A DNA stretch of 64,000 bases, from assembly GCF_030548295.1 (NCBI RefSeq), contig NZ_JAUOSB010000001.1, forward strand, positions 744,001 through 808,000, in the 5' to 3' direction. Below the pieces are notes generated by a model. The model was given only the letters and a program-made list of their open reading frames with translations. It made no database searches and was not told where the DNA came from. Positions 60,945 through 64,000 of the stretch are shown here, piece after piece (position 1 is the stretch's first letter; each line of letters begins with the position of its first letter). The position numbers were made by a program, and so were the translations under genes. The stretch is from Wenyingzhuangia sp. 2_MG-2023 (GTDB lineage Bacteria > Bacteroidota > Bacteroidia > Flavobacteriales > Flavobacteriaceae).

Positions 60945-61574
60945 ATGAAAATCAAAGTTTGTGGAATGAGGGATGCAGAGAATATCAAAGCAGTAGCAGC
61001 TTTGCAGCCAGATTATATGGGTTTTATATTCTATCCAAAATCACCACGTAATTTTGAAGGTGAGATTCCTGAGATTGACGAAAAGATCAAGAAAACGGGA
61101 GTATTCGTCAATGCATCCATAGATTTTATTATAGAAAAGGTAAATAAGTACGCTTTCAAAGCAGTGCAACTTCACGGAACTGAGTCGGTGGCTTTTTGTC
61201 AGGAATTGAATAGTTACGATTTGAATATTGAGTTATTTAAAGTCTTTTCAATTAAGGATGAGTTTGATTTTTCTGTATTAGAAAACTACGAACCCTTTGT
61301 AGATTGCTTTCTTTTTGATACCAAAGGAAAAGATAAAGGAGGGAATGGTTATACGTTTGATTGGTCGGTGTTAAAAAACTATTCATCCAAAAAACCTTTT
61401 ATTTTAAGTGGCGGAATTGGAGTAGATGAGGTTGAAAAAGTGAAAGAAATTTTACAGACGGATTTGCCAATCTATGCGTTGGATATCAATAGTAAGTTTG
61501 AAACAGAACCCGCTGTGAAAGATATCGCTTTGTTGCAGCAATTTTTTAAAGAAATTAAAGGTATTCGAGCGTAG
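60945..61574 (+). CDS. trpF: Phosphoribosylanthranilate isomerase
   Basis: 209 residues. Opens MKIKVCGMRDAENI, the family N-terminus with the catalytic Cys. The catalytic Asp lies in FLFDTKGKDKGGNG near residue 126, and the phosphate loops FILSGGIG and LDINSKFE follow. The last four codons and the TAG stop fall inside a palindromic GAGCGTAGTCGAG repeat, so the repeat supplies the C-terminus. Confidence 0.95.
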   Translation: MKIKVCGMRDAENIKAVAALQPDYMGFIFYPKSPRNFEGEIPEIDEKIKKTGVFVNASIDFIIEKVNKYAFKAVQLHGTESVAFCQELNSYDLNIELFKVFSIKDEFDFSVLENYEPFVDCFLFDTKGKDKGGNGYTFDWSVLKNYSSKKPFILSGGIGVDEVEKVKEILQTDLPIYALDINSKFETEPAVKDIALLQQFFKEIKGIRA

Positions 61575-61584
61575 TCGAGAATAC
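61561..61584. repeat. Palindromic repeat overlapping the end of trpF
   Basis: GTATTC / GAATAC around GAGCGTAGTCGA, the same repeat family as the arg spacers. It contains the trpF stop codon (61572-61574) and the codons for the last residues GIRA. Confidence 0.7.
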
Positions 61585-61604
61585 TGATAAATAATCAAAT
61601 AAAT

Positions 61605-62798
61605 ATGTCAAAATTTCAAGTAGATGAAAATGGATATTATGGGCAATTTGGAGGAGCATATATTCCTGAATTGTTGTATCCAAACGTTAAGGAATTAGAA
61701 GATAATTATTTAAAAATTATTGAATCTGATGCGTTTCAAAAAGAGTATTTGTATTTGTTAAAACAATATGTGGGTAGGCCAACTCCTTTGTATTTAGCTC
61801 CTAATTTGTCTGAAAAATATGGAGCTCATATTTATCTAAAAAGGGAAGACCTAAATCATACAGGAGCTCATAAAGTTAACAACACCATTGGTCAAATTTT
61901 AATAGCTAAAAAGCTAGGTAAAAAGAGAATTATAGCAGAGACAGGTGCTGGTCAACACGGTGTGGCAACAGCTACTGTTTGTGCCTTGATGAACTTGGAA
62001 TGTATTGTGTTTATGGGAGAGGTAGACATCAAACGTCAATCTCCAAACGTGGCACGTATGAAAATGTTAGGAGCAACAGTGGTAGCTGCAACTAGCGGTA
62101 GTAAGACATTAAAAGATGCAACCAATGAAGCTATTCGTGATTGGATTCAGCATCCAGAAGAAACGTATTATTTGATAGGTTCTGTAGTGGGGCCGCATCC
62201 TTATCCAGATATGGTAGCACGTTTACAAGCTATTATTTCTGAAGAAATCAAATGGCAATTAAAAGAACAAACAGGAAAAGAAAATCCAGATGCTATTATT
62301 GCATGTGTAGGTGGAGGTTCTAATGCAGCAGGAGCATTTTATCATTATTTAGATGATGAAGAGGTGAAATTAATTGCGGTAGAGGCAGCAGGTTTGGGAG
62401 TAGATACAGGAGAAAGTGCTGCAACTTCTCAGTTAGGACAAGTAGGGGTAATTCATGGTTCTAAAACCATTTTAATGCAAGATGAATATGGACAAATAAC
62501 AGAGCCTTATTCCATTTCTGCAGGATTGGATTATCCTGGAGTAGGACCAATTCATGCCAATTTGTTTGAAAGTGGGAGAGGAACTTTTTTAAATGCAACA
62601 GATGACGAAGCTTTGCAGGCTGCTTTTGAATTGACAGAATTGGAAGGAATTATTCCTGCCTTAGAAAGTTCTCATGCTTTGGCCATTTTAGGTAAGTTGG
62701 ACTTGAAAAAAGACGACGTGATTGTGGTGAATTTATCAGGAAGAGGAGATAAGGATATGGAAACGTATATCAACTATTTAGAAGCTAGAAATAAATAA
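61605..62798 (+). CDS. trpB: Tryptophan synthase beta chain
   Basis: 397 residues. PLP enzyme that joins indole and serine. The PLP lysine is in [14 protein letters not shown] near residue 87, followed by [18 protein letters not shown]. The glycine-rich loop is [12 protein letters not shown] near residue 231. Its stop is 2 bp before trpA, so translation is likely coupled. Confidence 0.98.
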   Translation: MSKFQVDENGYYGQFGGAYIPELLYPNVKELEDNYLKIIESDAFQKEYLYLLKQYVGRPTPLYLAPNLSEKYGAHIYLKREDLNHTGAHKVNNTIGQILIAKKLGKKRIIAETGAGQHGVATATVCALMNLECIVFMGEVDIKRQSPNVARMKMLGATVVAATSGSKTLKDATNEAIRDWIQHPEETYYLIGSVVGPHPYPDMVARLQAIISEEIKWQLKEQTGKENPDAIIACVGGGSNAAGAFYHYLDDEEVKLIAVEAAGLGVDTGESAATSQLGQVGVIHGSKTILMQDEYGQITEPYSISAGLDYPGVGPIHANLFESGRGTFLNATDDEALQAAFELTELEGIIPALESSHALAILGKLDLKKDDVIVVNLSGRGDKDMETYINYLEARNK

Positions 62799-62800
62799 TT

Positions 62801-63568
62801 ATGAGTAAATTAAATACATTATTTCAAGAAAAAACAAACAGATTGTGTTCTGTGTATTTTACATCGGGGTATCCAGAGTTAAATGACACGGCTACGATTG
62901 TGAAAAGTTTAGAAAAAGCAGGAGTTGATTTTTTAGAAGTTGGTTTTCCTTATTCAGATCCTATGGCTGATGGGCCTACGATTCAAGAAAGTAGTGCGGT
63001 AGCGCTAAAAAATGGAATCAATTTAGATTTAATTTTTAATCAATTAGAATCTATAAAAGAGGAGGTGAATATTCCGTTGGTGGGAATGGGGTATTTGAAT
63101 CAAATGTTGAGGTATGGTGATGAGAAATTCTGCCAAAAATGTCAGTCTGTAGGAATAGAAACGTTGATTTTACCAGACATGCCAATGATTGAATATAAAA
63201 CAATATACAAGGATATGTTTGCCAAATATGGATTGACAAATGTGTTTTTAATCACTCCACAAACCACAGAAGAGCGCATTCTTAAAATAGATGAAATGAC
63301 AAATGCGTTTATTTATGTAGTTGCCTCTTCTTCTATTACAGGAGCAAAAGGAACGATATCTGAAGAGCAAATTGCTTATTTTGATAGAATAAAATCTTAC
63401 AAGCTAAAAAGCACACTAATTGCAGGATTTGGTATTTCTAGCAAAGATACTTTTGATACGGTTTGTGAACACGTAAATGGAGCTATTATTGGATCTGCAT
63501 TTGTGAAATATGTTGGCGAAAATGGAGTTGCTAATATTGAAAAATTTGTGAAAGATATTATTGACTAA
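62801..63568 (+). CDS. trpA: Tryptophan synthase alpha chain
   Basis: 255 residues. Cleaves indole-3-glycerol phosphate and channels indole to TrpB. Catalytic Glu in FLEVGFPYSDPMADGP near residue 47 and the Asp near residue 59. Phosphate-binding GFGISS near residue 208. Last gene of the operon, followed by a terminator. Confidence 0.97.
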   Translation: MSKLNTLFQEKTNRLCSVYFTSGYPELNDTATIVKSLEKAGVDFLEVGFPYSDPMADGPTIQESSAVALKNGINLDLIFNQLESIKEEVNIPLVGMGYLNQMLRYGDEKFCQKCQSVGIETLILPDMPMIEYKTIYKDMFAKYGLTNVFLITPQTTEERILKIDEMTNAFIYVVASSSITGAKGTISEEQIAYFDRIKSYKLKSTLIAGFGISSKDTFDTVCEHVNGAIIGSAFVKYVGENGVANIEKFVKDIID

Positions 63569-63587
63569 ATCTCAGTAGTCACAATAA

Positions 63588-63619
63588 TAAAAAGAGGCTG
63601 ATTTAATCAGCCTCTTTTT
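63588..63619. terminator. Bidirectional terminator of trp operon and carbonic anhydrase gene
   Basis: AAAAAGAGGCTGAT / ATCAGCCTCTTTTT with a TTA loop and A/T tracts, between convergent trpA and the carbonic anhydrase gene. Confidence 0.85.
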
Positions 63620-63622
63620 GTT

Positions 63623-64000
63623 TTATGAAATTCTGTAAATTTCTTGAATGTCTTTTAATTTGTCTTCGAAATCAATTTTTAAGTCAATTAATTTTCCAGA
63701 ATGGATGTCAAAAACCCATCCATGTACAACAACCTGTCTGTCTGCAAATGCTTTTTGATATTGTGAAGTTTTAATCACATTAACACATTGTTCTTGAACA
63801 TTTAATTCAACCAATCTGTTGTATCTTTCATCTTCATTCTCTATTGCGTTTAGCTCATCTCTATGGATTCTATAAACATCTCTAATGTTACGTAACCATG
63901 GATTAAGAATTCCTAGATCTGCAGATTGCATAGCTGCTTTTACACCTCCACAGTAATAGTGACCACAAACAACTACGTGTTTCACTTTTAAATGTGTTAA
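63623..64000 (-). CDS. Beta-class carbonic anhydrase, C-terminal part (runs off window)
   Basis: Interconverts carbon dioxide and bicarbonate. The 125 visible residues start LTHLKVKHVVVCGHYYCGGV, which holds the His and Cys zinc ligands. VVHGWVFDIHSGKL and the C-terminus KDIQEIYRIS follow. The frame is open through the window edge, so the first zinc Cys and the Asp-Arg pair lie outside. An internal GTG must not be taken as the start. Confidence 0.93.
   Translation of the reverse strand, partial: LTHLKVKHVVVCGHYYCGGVKAAMQSADLGILNPWLRNIRDVYRIHRDELNAIENEDERYNRLVELNVQEQCVNVIKTSQYQKAFADRQVVVHGWVFDIHSGKLIDLKIDFEDKLKDIQEIYRIS

Noticed and set aside
63985-63985. GTG start of the carbonic anhydrase
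   Set aside because: The frame stays open to the window edge with family-like residues LTHLKVKHVVVCGHY, so the GTG is internal.

Overview
The window is chromosomal DNA of a low-GC, probably marine, member of the Flavobacteriaceae (Bacteroidota). The evidence is a SusC/SusD pair with its ECF-sigma/FecR regulators, many lipoproteins and outer-membrane barrels, DUF4270, DUF6146 and DUF2490 family proteins, an ArgF-prime type (acylornithine) transcarbamylase, and Bacteroidota-type -7 promoter elements (TAnnTTTG) in place of clear Shine-Dalgarno sites. No rRNA, tRNA, IS element, prophage or CRISPR array was seen.

Layout. 1-3.4 kb: panD (partial) and panC, facing a starch-synthase-like protein and a DUF4270 lipoprotein. 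3.5-9.6 kb: alanine dehydrogenase, a Spy/CpxP-like protein, a YgiQ-type radical SAM protein and an MscS channel. 9.8-25.9 kb: the arginine locus (GNAT acylglutamate synthase, argG, argC, argD, argF-prime, argB, argE, argH), preceded by a leader ORF with four consecutive Arg codons. It is broken by a three-gene cassette on the opposite strand (15.5-18.2 kb) and by a Crp/Fnr - LRR lipoprotein - membrane protein block with a frameshifted gene (20.4-24.6 kb). 26-37.5 kb: a Sus-like uptake locus (GDPD-family phosphodiesterase, ECF sigma factor, FecR anti-sigma factor, SusC, SusD, BspA-like lipoprotein, PI-PLC-like lipoprotein). 37.5-47.5 kb: two CDGSH/beta-barrel pairs, lpd, a CPBP protease, an agmatine-deiminase-like protein, and a two-component system with PepSY-like and DUF2490 proteins. 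47.6-56.7 kb: M3 peptidase, the MoxR/DUF58/DUF4350/DUF4129/SpoIIM/RDD cluster, and two DUF805 proteins. 56.7-63.6 kb: a complete trpEGDCFBA operon behind a leader peptide with three Trp codons and an attenuator. The window ends in a beta-carbonic anhydrase gene (partial).

Main observations. (1) The first gene of the cassette inside the arg locus encodes a lipoprotein whose only plausible ATG lies before six copies of an 8-bp repeat. The ATG is out of frame here and would be in frame with 5 or 8 copies, so this looks like a phase-variable gene captured OFF. (2) Both amino-acid operons start with leader peptides rich in the cognate codon. The trp leader shows a compact two-state attenuator whose leader ORF begins almost at the predicted transcription start. 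(3) The PI-PLC-like lipoprotein has about 275 residues inserted between its two catalytic histidine regions and sits in a Sus-like locus together with a GDPD-family enzyme, which suggests phosphodiester substrates. (4) Most arg and trp spacers are filled with short intergenic repeats, one of which supplies the last codons of trpF.

Limits: all calls come from reading the sequence and from memory of protein families. No alignments, folding or database searches were run.
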